NCBI RefSeq assembly: GCF_018688235.1
Contig: NZ_CP061313.1
Coordinates: forward strand, 1,843,130-1,907,129
Direction of reading: 5' to 3'
DNA from: Polynucleobacter sp. AP-Nino-20-G2
GTDB taxonomy: Bacteria > Pseudomonadota > Gammaproteobacteria > Burkholderiales > Burkholderiaceae
DNA: 64,000 bases
Positions 1-9,347 of this stretch are shown piece after piece. The notes under the pieces are model-generated. The model was given only the letters and a program-made list of their open reading frames with translations, did not search any database and was not told the origin of the DNA. Within the stretch, counting starts at the first letter, position 1. Each line of letters starts with the position of its first letter. A program made the position numbers and the translations under genes.

Positions 1-974
1 TGCAGTAGGCTAGGGGCAGAATTATTTAAGATCTGCATAAAATTTTGACCCGAACCCGGCATTACAAAATTCAAAATGTATTCAGATGAAAGATTTTCTC
101 TGCTTGCCAATCCCTCAATGTGGGATACCGTTGGATAAAACACGCTACGGAAAAATTGAAACTCCAGCTTCACAGTAAATAGAAGTTGTTTTTCTGCTTT
201 GGGGTCTTTTTGCAATTGCAGAATTTGTTTGTCAGTGAGGTTACCAACACTTTGATCAGCTTTATAAACTGAGATTTCAACCGCCCGAATTCCTTTACGT
301 AACTCTGGCCAGCTAAAAGTAACGGGCACCTTCGCATCAATCATTCCCTGCAAAAGACTATTCGCTTTCTTTTGTGTCTCGCCCACTACCGAATTCCCAA
401 CTGTTGCCGAAATCCCGCCAATAGCAGCAGCCGAACCACCAGTCGCCACAATTGCAGCAGCCCCCAATAATAATTTGGCTGATCCCACAAAATCCTGGTT
501 GGAGTCATTCGAACTTCTCACATTGAGCACCAGAGAGAGTGTCCCTGGATTAAATATGGAATGCGTTCCCAATACAGTCGTTGGCACCACTGATAATGGA
601 GTAGTGCTCAGAGAGGCGCACTCAGAACCACCCTCTCTACCATCAAACGTAGCAATCGGAATCTCTAACTTATCGAGCTTACCTTTGAAGCCATAGGTCG
701 CAACCGATAACACGAGTTGTGTTTTATCCGATCCCCAAAAACTACGACTAGCCATTTGCGTACAGCTACTCACAGGAATCACTTCTGAGCTAATCGTGAG
801 ATATCCATCGTTACCTCGTCCGTCATGCAGCCAATCCGGAGGGTCCCCTTTTACAAATGCGGGATTCATGTCCGGAAAGAAAAAAGGGGTTGCTAAGGAT
901 TGTTGAGGCAAAGCAGTAATACAAATAGCTATGCATGCCAAAAGTGGAGATTTGATTATCCCTAGGAAATTCAT
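1..974 (-). CDS. Unrecognised secreted protein, C-terminus cut by the window edge
   Basis: An open frame runs from an ATG at 974 down to base 1 without a stop, about 324 codons. The N-terminus looks like a signal peptide: a lysine near residue 8, a hydrophobic stretch, and a likely cleavage after SLA near residue 28. The mature part begins with an aromatic and proline-rich stretch (PFFFPDMNP) and has two cysteines about 60 residues apart. A glycine/alanine-rich hydrophobic segment (LLLGAAAIVATGGSAAA) lies near residues 175-190, perhaps a membrane-inserting helix. I do not recognise the family and assign no function. The ATG has no Shine-Dalgarno sequence but has a -10-like TAAAAT six bases upstream. 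Confidence 0.75.
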   Translation of the reverse strand, partial: MNFLGIIKSPLLACIAICITALPQQSLATPFFFPDMNPAFVKGDPPDWLHDGRGNDGYLTISSEVIPVSSCTQMASRSFWGSDKTQLVLSVATYGFKGKLDKLEIPIATFDGREGGSECASLSTTPLSVVPTTVLGTHSIFNPGTLSLVLNVRSSNDSNQDFVGSAKLLLGAAAIVATGGSAAAIGGISATVGNSVVGETQKKANSLLQGMIDAKVPVTFSWPELRKGIRAVEISVYKADQSVGNLTDKQILQLQKDPKAEKQLLFTVKLEFQFFRSVFYPTVSHIEGLASRENLSSEYILNFVMPGSGQNFMQILNNSAPSLL

Positions 975-980
975 GGATTC

Positions 981-986
981 ATTTTA
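981..986 (-). promoter_or_regulatory. Candidate leaderless -10 (TAAAAT) of the left-edge gene
   Basis: On the minus strand TAAAAT is followed by GAATCC and then the ATG at 974, so a start point six to seven bases after the hexamer would fall on the start codon. No Shine-Dalgarno sequence and no clear -35 is visible. It is one of twelve such sites in the window. Confidence 0.4.
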
Positions 987-1027
987 AGATGAATACAGAA
1001 AATTCAGGATTAATCTGTGTCTGTAGC

Positions 1028-1065
1028 AAAAAGAAAACCCCAGAAAGCAGGCGCTTGCTGGGGTT
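1028..1065 (-). terminator. Intrinsic terminator downstream of ssb
   Basis: An inverted repeat AACCCCAG / CTGGGGTT (1036-1043 and 1058-1065) has a further short internal AAGC/GCTT pairing. Read on the minus strand it is followed by TTTTCTTTTT. It lies just after the ssb stop codon and before the next minus-strand gene. Confidence 0.8.
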
Positions 1066-1101
1066 AATTACTGCGCAGTCAAATGACTGCTTAGAGATCA
1101 A

Positions 1102-1557
1102 TCAAAATGGAATATCGTCATCCATTGCGCCAAGTGATGCAGCGCTTGATGATGCGGGAGCTGACTGCTCAGCCGGCTTTGAACGACTATAACTTTCGCC
1201 ACCGTCACCACTTCCACCTACAGGCTTGCCGCCGAGCATTTGCATTGTCTCTGCAACGATCTCAGTGGAGTATTTTTCTTGGCCACTAGCATCAGTCCAT
1301 TTACGTGTACGTAAACGACCTTCTACATATACCTGTGAACCTTTTTTAAGGTACTGACCAGCAATCTCAGCAAGCTTGCCAAAGAAGGCAACACGATGCC
1401 ATTCAGTAGTTTCTTTCATTTCACCGGATTGCTTATCTTTGTAGCGATCAGATGTCGCTACTGAAATATTGGTTACGGCGTCGCCGCTTGGCATGTAACG
1501 TGTCTCTGGGTCGCGCCCTACGTTACCTACGATGATGACTTTATTTACCGAAGCCAT
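1102..1557 (-). CDS. ssb: Single-stranded DNA-binding protein
   Basis: SSB binds and protects single-stranded DNA during replication, repair and recombination and recruits partner proteins through its acidic tail. The 151-residue protein starts MASVNKVIIVGNVG, the typical first strand of the OB fold, which fills about residues 1-110. A glycine/serine-rich linker follows, and the protein ends in the conserved tip MDDDIPF. Length and both ends fit a full bacterial SSB. It follows the MFS gene on the same strand after about 42 bases. The start has a good Shine-Dalgarno sequence (GGGAGA), so it may have its own promoter in that gap. A terminator follows it. Confidence 0.97.
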   Translation of the reverse strand: MASVNKVIIVGNVGRDPETRYMPSGDAVTNISVATSDRYKDKQSGEMKETTEWHRVAFFGKLAEIAGQYLKKGSQVYVEGRLRTRKWTDASGQEKYSTEIVAETMQMLGGKPVGGSGDGGESYSRSKPAEQSAPASSSAASLGAMDDDIPF

Positions 1558-1599
1558 GTTGTCTCCCGAAGAAAATAATGCAGTTAATTAAATGTAAAG

Positions 1600-2790
1600 C
1601 TAAGGTGTTGTCTTTGCCGCGGAATCACTTGAATTCACTACTTTGGCAGGCAATTCACGCATCGACCAAGCAATTATAAGCCAGCATAAAAGCAGCACTG
1701 CGCCCATGACAAAAACCGATAAATCCCCGTGGCTATCCATTAAATAGCCCCCAATCACAGCTCCAGCAAAAAGACCAATTGACTGAGTGGTGTTGTAAAC
1801 GCCTAATGCGGTACCCTTGGATTCTTTTGCAAAGCGCGATACCAAGGAGGGTTGCAAGGCCTCCAACAAATTAAATCCTACAAAGTAAATCAATAAAGCA
1901 ATCGCAATGGAAATAATCGAAGCGGTATTAGTAAACAAAATTTCCGCGACAAATAACAAGACAATCGCCAACAACAAAATGGTGCGCAACTGCTGCTTCT
2001 TTTCACCAAAAATCAGAATCGGTGCCATTAAAAAGAAAGACAGCAGAACCACAGGAAGATAGATCTGCCAATGTGATGCCAGAGGGAGACCTGCTTGAAC
2101 AAGTAAACGGGGCACCACGAGGAACATCGCCACTTGAGTCGCATGCAAAACAAACACACCCGCATTGAGGCGCATTAGCTCAGGGCGCAGGAAAACTGCT
2201 TTCAAGCTAGCCTGCTGCACCTTTGCTTCAGGCTTAGCGCTTGGCAACACGTAATAAGCCACAAACATCGCTGCCACGCCCAGAATCGCCAACACTACAA
2301 AAATACCGCTTAAGCTGATCATCCGATAAATTGGAGCCGCTATCACCAGAGACAGGGCAAATGAGAGAGCAATACTGCCACCTACTAGGGCCATAGCACG
2401 GGTACGCACCTGCTCACGCGTCAAGTCAGCCACCCAAGCGGAAATGGCCGCAGAAACCGCACCTGCGCCCATCACGCCCCGTCCAATAGCGATCCACAGG
2501 AGACTATCCTGGGCAGCGCAAATTAAGGCACCCGCGACAAATAAGGAAAGCCCCCATAAAACAACCGGTTTTCGACCAATACGATCAGAAAGCCGGCCCA
2601 AAGGGATGTAGAAAAAAGCCTGAACAATATTAAAAATCCCCAGGGTTAGACCTACCCACAAGGCATGCTCACCACCCGGCAAGCCACGCGCATGGATGCT
2701 AAAAACCGGCAAAAGCAGAAATAGGCCCAGCATACGGAGGCCAAAGATGCCTGCTAAGGCCAGAGTGGAGCGAAGTTCAGAAGGATTCAT
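1600..2790 (-). CDS. Major facilitator superfamily transporter
   Basis: This is a 396-residue inner-membrane protein with about twelve hydrophobic helices. The MFS signature motif A is clear between helices 2 and 3 (GRLSDRIGRKP, residues 65-75). It resembles YajR/drug-efflux-like MFS proteins commonly found between uvrA and ssb in betaproteobacteria, but the substrate cannot be told from sequence. The extra C-terminal domain of E. coli YajR is absent. It is divergent from uvrA across only 37 bases. A TATAGC hexamer lies eight bases before its ATG and there is no clear Shine-Dalgarno sequence. Confidence 0.85.
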   Translation of the reverse strand: MNPSELRSTLALAGIFGLRMLGLFLLLPVFSIHARGLPGGEHALWVGLTLGIFNIVQAFFYIPLGRLSDRIGRKPVVLWGLSLFVAGALICAAQDSLLWIAIGRGVMGAGAVSAAISAWVADLTREQVRTRAMALVGGSIALSFALSLVIAAPIYRMISLSGIFVVLAILGVAAMFVAYYVLPSAKPEAKVQQASLKAVFLRPELMRLNAGVFVLHATQVAMFLVVPRLLVQAGLPLASHWQIYLPVVLLSFFLMAPILIFGEKKQQLRTILLLAIVLLFVAEILFTNTASIISIAIALLIYFVGFNLLEALQPSLVSRFAKESKGTALGVYNTTQSIGLFAGAVIGGYLMDSHGDLSVFVMGAVLLLCWLIIAWSMRELPAKVVNSSDSAAKTTP

Positions 2791-2827
2791 GAGAAAGGGC
2801 TATATTAACAAGTTACGCTAAAAAATC

Positions 2828-5716
2828 ATGAATAACGAAATTAAGATCCGCGGTGCGCGCACGCACAACCTCAAAAACATCAATCTAGACATCCCTAGAG
2901 AGAAATTGGTCGTCTTGACCGGACTTTCAGGTTCAGGCAAAAGCTCCCTCGCTTTTGACACCCTGTATGCGGAAGGACAGCGCCGCTATGTAGAGTCTCT
3001 CTCAGCCTATGCCCGCCAGTTCTTGCAGCTGATGGAAAAACCAGACGTCGATACGATTGAGGGTCTCTCTCCAGCAATTTCCATTGAACAAAAAGCAACC
3101 AGCCACAATCCACGCTCAACCGTGGGGACGGTAACGGAAATTCATGATTACCTACGCCTACTATTTGCGCGCGCAGGTACACCACATTGCCCTGAACATG
3201 ATCTGCCACTAGAAGCGCAAAGTGTTTCTCAAATGGTGGATACCGTTTTAGCAATGCCTGAAGACACCAAGTTAATGATTCTTGCTCCAGTGGTTAGCGA
3301 GCGCAAAGGTGAATTCGTAGACTTATTCCAGGATTTGCAAGCGCAAGGATTTGTCCGCTTTCGCGTTCGCTCTGGTGGCGGAACAACCAATACTGCTAAA
3401 GCGGAAATTTTTGAAGTGGATCAATTACCCACCCTCAAGAAAAACGATAAGCATTCAATTGAAGTGGTAGTAGATCGCATTAAGGTTCGACAAGACATTC
3501 AACAGCGCTTAGCGGAATCTTTTGAGACCGCTCTGCGTTTGACCGATGGCAAAGCCATGATTGTTGATATGGATACTGGCAAAGAGATGATTTTCTCAAG
3601 CAAGTTTGCTTGCCCAATTTGCTCTTATTCATTACAAGAGCTTGAGCCACGCCTCTTCTCATTTAATAACCCGATGGGCGCATGCCCTTCTTGTGACGGC
3701 CTTGGTCATCAATCCTTCTTTGACCCAAAGCGGATTGTGGCCCACCCCGACCTATCACTCGCATCAGGCGCCATCAAAGGCTGGGATCGTCGCAATCAGT
3801 TTTATTTCAAGCTATTGCAAACCCTTGCCAAGCATGGTGGCTTCGATGTGGAAAAGCCATTCGAAACACTAAACAAGAAACAGCAAGATTTAATCTTGCT
3901 AGGCTCGGGTGATGTCACCATTCCATTTGAGTACATCAATGAACGGGGTAAAAACAGCGTTCGTGAGCATGCCTTTGAAGGCATCGTTGCTAATTTTGAG
4001 CGACGCTATCGTGAAACAGATTCGATGACCGTTCGTGAAGAATTGTCCCGCTATCAGAACGTACAAACCTGCCCTGCCTGTAACGGCAGTCGTTTGCGCA
4101 AAGAAGCTCGCTTTGTCAAAGTAGGTGAAGGCAAGCAGTCTCGCGCCATTTACGAGATCAGCGCACTCCCTTTAAAAGAGGCTAAAGAGTATTTTGAAGG
4201 GCTTGAACTCAAAGGCGCTAAACGCGAGATTGCCGACAAGATTGTCAAAGAGATTGGCTCACGCCTGCGCTTCTTAAATGATGTGGGCTTGGACTATCTC
4301 TCACTAGAGCGTAGCGCCGATACACTTTCCGGCGGAGAGGCTCAACGCATTCGTCTTGCATCTCAAATTGGCTCCGGCCTGACAGGGGTTATGTACGTAT
4401 TGGATGAGCCATCTATTGGCTTGCATCAACGGGATAACGATCGCCTGATTGGAACACTCAAGCACTTGCGCGACTTAGGCAATAGCGTACTGGTGGTTGA
4501 GCATGATGAAGATATGATCCGCGCTTCTGACTATGTGATTGATATTGGTCCCGGTGCAGGAGTGCATGGTGGCGAAGTAGTTGCAGAGGGCACGCCTGAA
4601 GAGGTGGAAGCCAATCCCAAGTCATTAACTGGCGCTTATTTATCTGGCCGCGAATGCATCGCCGTTCCAGAAAAGCGTATTCCTGTAAATGATAAATTCC
4701 TCGAAATTATTGGAGCGCGTGGCAATAACTTGCAATCTGTCCACGCCAAGATTCCGGTTGGGTTGCTCACTTGCGTGACTGGCGTATCTGGCTCCGGTAA
4801 ATCCACTCTGATTAACGACACCTTGCACCATGCTGTCGCACAGCATATTTACGGTTCAAATGCTGAGCCTGCAGCACACGATTCCATTAAGGGTCTAGAG
4901 AACTTTGACAAAGTTATCAGCGTAGACCAGTCACCGATTGGCAGAACACCCCGCTCAAATCCAGCAACGTATACCGGCTTATTTACCCCGATCAGAGAGC
5001 TCTTCTGCGGAGTGCCTGCTGCGCGTGAGCGTGGCTACGAAGCGGGACGCTTCTCTTTCAATGTGAAGGGTGGCCGTTGCGATGCTTGTGAAGGTGATGG
5101 CGTACTAAAGGTGGAGATGCATTTCTTGCCAGACGTCTACGTCCCATGTGATGTTTGTCATGGCAAACGCTACAACCGTGAAACTTTAGACATTCGCTAT
5201 AAGGGTAAAAACATTCATGAAGTGCTATCGATGACCATCGAGCAAGCGCATGAGTTTTTTGAAGCCGTTCCGATTGTTAAGCGAAAACTCAAAACCCTAC
5301 TTGATGTGGGTTTGGGGTATGTCAAGTTAGGCCAAAGCGCCACTACGCTCTCTGGTGGTGAAGCACAGCGCGTCAAGCTTTCCTTAGAGCTATCAAAACG
5401 AGACACTGGCAGAACCTTGTACATCTTGGATGAGCCGACAACCGGCCTGCACTTCCATGACATCCAACTTTTGCTGACAGTACTTCAGACTTTAAAGAAG
5501 CAAGGCAATACGATCGTGATCATTGAACACAATTTAGATGTGATCAAAACTGCGGATTGGATTATTGACTTAGGCCCTAAGGGTGGCGCTGGTGGCGGAC
5601 AAATCATTGCTACCGGAACACCGGAAGAAGTTGCTAAAAATGAAGCCAGTTTTACGGGTCACTATTTAGCACCACTACTGGTTCGTAAATTAACCTCTGC
5701 TAAAAAGAAGAAATAA
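2828..5716 (+). CDS. uvrA: Excinuclease ABC subunit A
   Basis: UvrA is the damage-recognition ATPase of nucleotide excision repair; a dimer loads UvrB onto lesions. The 962-residue protein has two ABC modules. Walker A GLSGSGKSS lies at residues 32-40 and GVSGSGKST near 652. Signature LSGGEAQR occurs near 500 and again near 840. The zinc-binding CPIC/CPSC pair begins near residue 261 and CDAC/CDVC near 751. The length is full. The start ATG has no visible Shine-Dalgarno sequence (it is preceded by an A-rich run). The gene is divergent from the MFS gene and is transcribed alone. Confidence 0.99.
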   Translation: MNNEIKIRGARTHNLKNINLDIPREKLVVLTGLSGSGKSSLAFDTLYAEGQRRYVESLSAYARQFLQLMEKPDVDTIEGLSPAISIEQKATSHNPRSTVGTVTEIHDYLRLLFARAGTPHCPEHDLPLEAQSVSQMVDTVLAMPEDTKLMILAPVVSERKGEFVDLFQDLQAQGFVRFRVRSGGGTTNTAKAEIFEVDQLPTLKKNDKHSIEVVVDRIKVRQDIQQRLAESFETALRLTDGKAMIVDMDTGKEMIFSSKFACPICSYSLQELEPRLFSFNNPMGACPSCDGLGHQSFFDPKRIVAHPDLSLASGAIKGWDRRNQFYFKLLQTLAKHGGFDVEKPFETLNKKQQDLILLGSGDVTIPFEYINERGKNSVREHAFEGIVANFERRYRETDSMTVREELSRYQNVQTCPACNGSRLRKEARFVKVGEGKQSRAIYEISALPLKEAKEYFEGLELKGAKREIADKIVKEIGSRLRFLNDVGLDYLSLERSADTLSGGEAQRIRLASQIGSGLTGVMYVLDEPSIGLHQRDNDRLIGTLKHLRDLGNSVLVVEHDEDMIRASDYVIDIGPGAGVHGGEVVAEGTPEEVEANPKSLTGAYLSGRECIAVPEKRIPVNDKFLEIIGARGNNLQSVHAKIPVGLLTCVTGVSGSGKSTLINDTLHHAVAQHIYGSNAEPAAHDSIKGLENFDKVISVDQSPIGRTPRSNPATYTGLFTPIRELFCGVPAARERGYEAGRFSFNVKGGRCDACEGDGVLKVEMHFLPDVYVPCDVCHGKRYNRETLDIRYKGKNIHEVLSMTIEQAHEFFEAVPIVKRKLKTLLDVGLGYVKLGQSATTLSGGEAQRVKLSLELSKRDTGRTLYILDEPTTGLHFHDIQLLLTVLQTLKKQGNTIVIIEHNLDVIKTADWIIDLGPKGGAGGGQIIATGTPEEVAKNEASFTGHYLAPLLVRKLTSAKKKK

Positions 5717-5742
5717 CTGAACCAACGTTAGTGTTGATGCAA

Positions 5743-7722
5743 TCAGAGCAATTTAGATTCGGCTAAATCCGTCGCTTCTGAATTGCCTGAAAGCACCAAG
5801 ATATCGTTGGCCTGAAGTCGTAAATCCGGAGTCAGCTCTAGCTTGACATAGTCAGATCCACCCACCTTACGTCTGACCGCTTGAACACTAACGCCCTCAT
5901 TTTCAAGATGTAGCTCATCAAGAGTCTTGCCAATACTGGCTGACTCAGGCAATAAAGTGACAGGGTGTAAACGCCAAGATTCCTTGGATTCCGCATCATC
6001 GGCAGAGCCACGGAAATAACCTCGCAATAGGCTATAGCGGGCCTCACGCGCACTAGTAATGCGACGCACTACCTTGCGCATAGGCACACCCATCATCAGC
6101 AACACATGCGATGCCATCATGAGGCTACCCTCAATCAACTCAGGCACCACTTCAGTTGCGCCTGCCGCCTGTAACTTCGCCAAGTCAGCATCGTCTTTCG
6201 TGCGAACCAAGATAGTCATTCCTGGACGCAAACGTTCTACTTGATGCAAGACTCTTAATGTCGCAGGGGTATCCGCGTAAGTAATCACTACGGCTTTAGC
6301 TCTTGCTAAACCAGCGGCTACTAAATAATTTTCTCTACTTGCGTCACCATACACCACGTTATCGCCCGCGCCCGCAGCTTCCTTCACACGATCAGGATCC
6401 ATATCCAAGGCGATATATGGAATCTTTTCTTGATCGAGCATCCGCGCCAGACTTTGGCCTGAACGACCAAATCCACAAATCACTACATGATTCTCGGTAC
6501 GTACACTTTTTGCAGCCACTCGCGTAAGCGCCAAAGATTGCAGTAGCCACTCATTACTAGAAAAGCGCATCGCAATACGATCACTGTATTGAATCAGGAA
6601 GGGCGCACCAAACATGGATAACAACATGGCAGCAAGCACTGCTTGACTCAATGCAGGATCAATCAAATCTAGGCCATCAATCTGATTGAGCAGCACGAAA
6701 CCAAATTCACCGGCTTGCGCCAAACACAAACCAGTACGTATAGAAATTCCAGGGCTTGAACCAAAGGCGCGTGATAACAAAGCAATCAGGCCAAACTTAA
6801 ATATCAATGGACCAACTAAGAGGAGTAAAACCAATACCCATTGTTGGTAAATCACCTCGAAATCCAACAACATTCCGACGGTAATAAAGAAGAGTCCAAG
6901 CAGGACATCCCTAAAAGGCTTAACGTCCTCCTCCACTTGATGACGATAGGGGGTCTCAGCAATCAACATACCCGCCAAGAAAGCGCCTAACGCTAAAGAC
7001 AATCCAAAGTGCTCGGTCAACCCAGCCATACCCAGAACAATTAACAACAGGTTCAGCATGAAGAGCTCTTGTGAGCGCAATTTCGCCACTAAACTAAACC
7101 AGCGACTCATTAAAGTTTGGCCAATGACAAAAATCAGAACAAGGGCAACGGCAATCTTGATAGAGGCCGCGGTTAACGCAAGAAAGAGATCTCCTGGATT
7201 CTTGCCCAAGGAGGGCAGCAGGATCAACAGAAAAACAACTGCTAAATCCTGAAATAACAAAATACCAATAATGTTGCGGCCATGATCGGTTTCAATTTCC
7301 GAACGATCTGAGATCAATTTAGTCACAATGGCAGTAGATGACATGGCCAAGGCGCCCCCGAGGGCAATGGCAGCCTGCCAAGAGATAGGATAAATCCAGT
7401 TCATCAATAGGCTGGCTGGAACAGCCAATAGCATGGTCAAAATGACTTGGCTGCCACCCAAGCCAAACACAATCGAGCGCATCGCCCTGAGCTTGTGGAG
7501 ATTAAACTCCAGGCCAATCGAAAACATCAGAAAAACCACCCCAAATTCGGCCAAATACTTCACGGTGGCCGAATCATTAGCCAAAGCGAGGGCATGAGGC
7601 CCAATGAGGACCCCGATAGCTAAATAGCCCAAAATAGGGGGTAGCCCAAAATAGCGGAAAATAACCACCCCGGCCACTCCGGAGGCCAGCAAGATGAGAG
7701 TTAACTGAAGGACTGACGGCAT
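5743..7722 (-). CDS. Monovalent cation:proton antiporter (CPA2/Kef type) with RCK domains
   Basis: The protein has 659 residues. The N-terminal 390 or so are a CPA2 exchanger domain with about twelve to thirteen helices. A TrkA-N/RCK Rossmann domain follows near residues 410-530 (motif VICGFGRSGQS), then a TrkA-C domain near 570-655. This order matches the KefB/KefC and YbaL group, which exchange potassium or sodium for protons under nucleotide or ligand control. The ion and ligand cannot be fixed from sequence, so no symbol is given. The ATG is preceded on the minus strand by GGGGTGAG. It is divergent from kdsD across 11 bases, so the two promoters must overlap coding sequence. Confidence 0.9.
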   Translation of the reverse strand: MPSVLQLTLILLASGVAGVVIFRYFGLPPILGYLAIGVLIGPHALALANDSATVKYLAEFGVVFLMFSIGLEFNLHKLRAMRSIVFGLGGSQVILTMLLAVPASLLMNWIYPISWQAAIALGGALAMSSTAIVTKLISDRSEIETDHGRNIIGILLFQDLAVVFLLILLPSLGKNPGDLFLALTAASIKIAVALVLIFVIGQTLMSRWFSLVAKLRSQELFMLNLLLIVLGMAGLTEHFGLSLALGAFLAGMLIAETPYRHQVEEDVKPFRDVLLGLFFITVGMLLDFEVIYQQWVLVLLLLVGPLIFKFGLIALLSRAFGSSPGISIRTGLCLAQAGEFGFVLLNQIDGLDLIDPALSQAVLAAMLLSMFGAPFLIQYSDRIAMRFSSNEWLLQSLALTRVAAKSVRTENHVVICGFGRSGQSLARMLDQEKIPYIALDMDPDRVKEAAGAGDNVVYGDASRENYLVAAGLARAKAVVITYADTPATLRVLHQVERLRPGMTILVRTKDDADLAKLQAAGATEVVPELIEGSLMMASHVLLMMGVPMRKVVRRITSAREARYSLLRGYFRGSADDAESKESWRLHPVTLLPESASIGKTLDELHLENEGVSVQAVRRKVGGSDYVKLELTPDLRLQANDILVLSGNSEATDLAESKLL

Positions 7723-7727
7723 ATACT
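7722..7727 (+). promoter_or_regulatory. Candidate leaderless -10 (TATACT) of kdsD
   Basis: TATACT is followed by CACCCC and then the kdsD ATG at 7734. The six intervening bases are pyrimidine-rich and cannot act as a Shine-Dalgarno sequence. The hexamer overlaps the start codon of the divergent antiporter gene. No good -35 is seen. Confidence 0.5.
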
Positions 7728-7733
7728 CACCCC

Positions 7734-8726
7734 ATGATAGCTAAGACTCGTGACCGAACCCTAAAGCTTGCGCGTGACACCCTCACTATTGAGGCTGCTG
7801 CACTGCACACAATGCGTGATCGCCTTGAAGGCGCTAATGCCGATGCCCTGATATTGGCAGTAGAACTTTTGCACTCTTGCAAAGGACGGATAGTAGTCTC
7901 CGGCATTGGGAAGTCAGGCCATATCGCACGCAAGATTGCTGCCACATTTGCCTCTACCGGCTCCCCCGCTTTTTTTGTTCACCCCGCTGAAGCCAGTCAT
8001 GGTGACTTGGGAATGGTGACCCGTGACGATGTTTTTGTTGCCCTATCTAATTCTGGCGAAACGGATGAATTACTCACCATCGTGCCCATTGTGAAACGTA
8101 CAGGCGCCAAACTCATTGCCCTCACTGGCGCTCCAAATTCCTCTTTAGCGAAACTGGCTGATGCGCACATTGATACCAGCGTTGAAAAAGAGGCTTGCCC
8201 ACTAAACCTCGCCCCCACCACCAGCACCACAGCAGCACTAGCCATGGGTGATGCATTAGCAGTTGCGCTCCTAGATGCGCGTGGTTTTCAGGCTGAAGAC
8301 TTTCAACGCTCGCACCCGGGTGGGCGCCTAGGCCGTAAGCAACTCATGCATGTCAGCGAAGTGATGCGCAACTTTGATGAAACTCCGAAGATCTCCATCT
8401 CCGCGACATTACAAGATGCTTTGCTTGAAATGACTGCGAAGCGCATGGGGATGGTTGTTACTATGGATGCCAATCATCACGTTGCAGGAATCTTTACTGA
8501 CGGAGATCTCCGTCGCTTACTTGAAAAAAGCACCAACCTCGACGGCCTCACATTAAAGGATGCTGTCACGACTGCTCCCCGCACCATACCTCCAGAGCTG
8601 TTGGCTGAAGAAGCCATTGAAATGATGGAAAAACATCGCATCAATCATCTAGTGGTGACCGATCCCAAAGGCGCCCTTCTCGGCGCCCTCAATCTGCATG
8701 ATCTCTTTGCAGCCAAGGTGATTTAA
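7734..8726 (+). CDS. kdsD: Arabinose-5-phosphate isomerase (KpsF/GutQ family)
   Basis: KdsD converts ribulose-5-phosphate to arabinose-5-phosphate, the first step of Kdo synthesis for lipopolysaccharide. The 330-residue cytosolic protein has an N-terminal SIS domain with SGIGKSGH near residue 56 and HPAEASHGDLG soon after, then paired CBS domains over about residues 205-325. Length and order fit the family. It heads the chain kdsD-kdsC-lptC-lptA-lptB, as in many Gram-negative bacteria. No Shine-Dalgarno sequence precedes the ATG, and a -10-like TATACT sits six bases upstream, so its mRNA may be leaderless. Confidence 0.96.
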   Translation: MIAKTRDRTLKLARDTLTIEAAALHTMRDRLEGANADALILAVELLHSCKGRIVVSGIGKSGHIARKIAATFASTGSPAFFVHPAEASHGDLGMVTRDDVFVALSNSGETDELLTIVPIVKRTGAKLIALTGAPNSSLAKLADAHIDTSVEKEACPLNLAPTTSTTAALAMGDALAVALLDARGFQAEDFQRSHPGGRLGRKQLMHVSEVMRNFDETPKISISATLQDALLEMTAKRMGMVVTMDANHHVAGIFTDGDLRRLLEKSTNLDGLTLKDAVTTAPRTIPPELLAEEAIEMMEKHRINHLVVTDPKGALLGALNLHDLFAAKVI

Positions 8727-8764
8727 ACCTGCAACTCATTCACAAAAATCATCTATTCACATAC

Positions 8765-9337
8765 ATGCCAAGCGCTTTTAATACCCACAACACCAACCCT
8801 CTAAGCCAACATCCACAGGCATGGGAGCGCGCTGGTGCAGTCAAACTCCTCGTGCTAGATGTCGATGGCGTATTAACCAACGGTCAAGTTTTTATCGGTG
8901 ATAGCGGCAAAGAATCCATCAAAGCTTTTGATATTCAAGATGGATTGGGAATCAAGCTACTTGAGAAGGTTGGCATTCCAACCGCAATCATCACTGGCCG
9001 TAGCTCAAAAATGGTTTTAGCGCGCTGCGAAGAATTGGGCATCAAACATGTACACATGGGCGTGGAAAATAAAGCCCTTGCCCTAGAGGGGATTCTTCAA
9101 TCCCTGGGCCTTCAATCTGCCGATTGCGCAGTGATGGGTGATGATTGGCCAGACTTTCAAATGATGAAATCTGCTGGATTAAAAATTTGTCCCGCTCAAG
9201 GTCATGAGGCTGTAAAAGACATCGCTCATTTTGTTACTACGCGATCTGGTGGCAGCGGCGCTGTACGCGAGGTTTGCGATCTCATTCTGAAAGCACAAAA
9301 CCGCTACGACGAATTACTTGCCCAGGCCAAAGGCTAA
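8765..9337 (+). CDS. kdsC: 3-deoxy-D-manno-octulosonate 8-phosphate phosphatase
   Basis: KdsC removes phosphate from Kdo-8-phosphate to give free Kdo for the LPS inner core. The 190-residue protein is a HAD-superfamily phosphatase of the small C0 type. The nucleophile motif LDVDGVLTNG has its aspartates at residues 32 and 34, and the late acidic motif GDDWPDF lies near residue 124. About 20 extra residues precede the usual start of the fold, as is common. It lies 38 bases after kdsD and ten bases before the lptC start. Confidence 0.96.
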   Translation: MPSAFNTHNTNPLSQHPQAWERAGAVKLLVLDVDGVLTNGQVFIGDSGKESIKAFDIQDGLGIKLLEKVGIPTAIITGRSSKMVLARCEELGIKHVHMGVENKALALEGILQSLGLQSADCAVMGDDWPDFQMMKSAGLKICPAQGHEAVKDIAHFVTTRSGGSGAVREVCDLILKAQNRYDELLAQAKG

Positions 9338-9347
9338 GGTATTGGCG

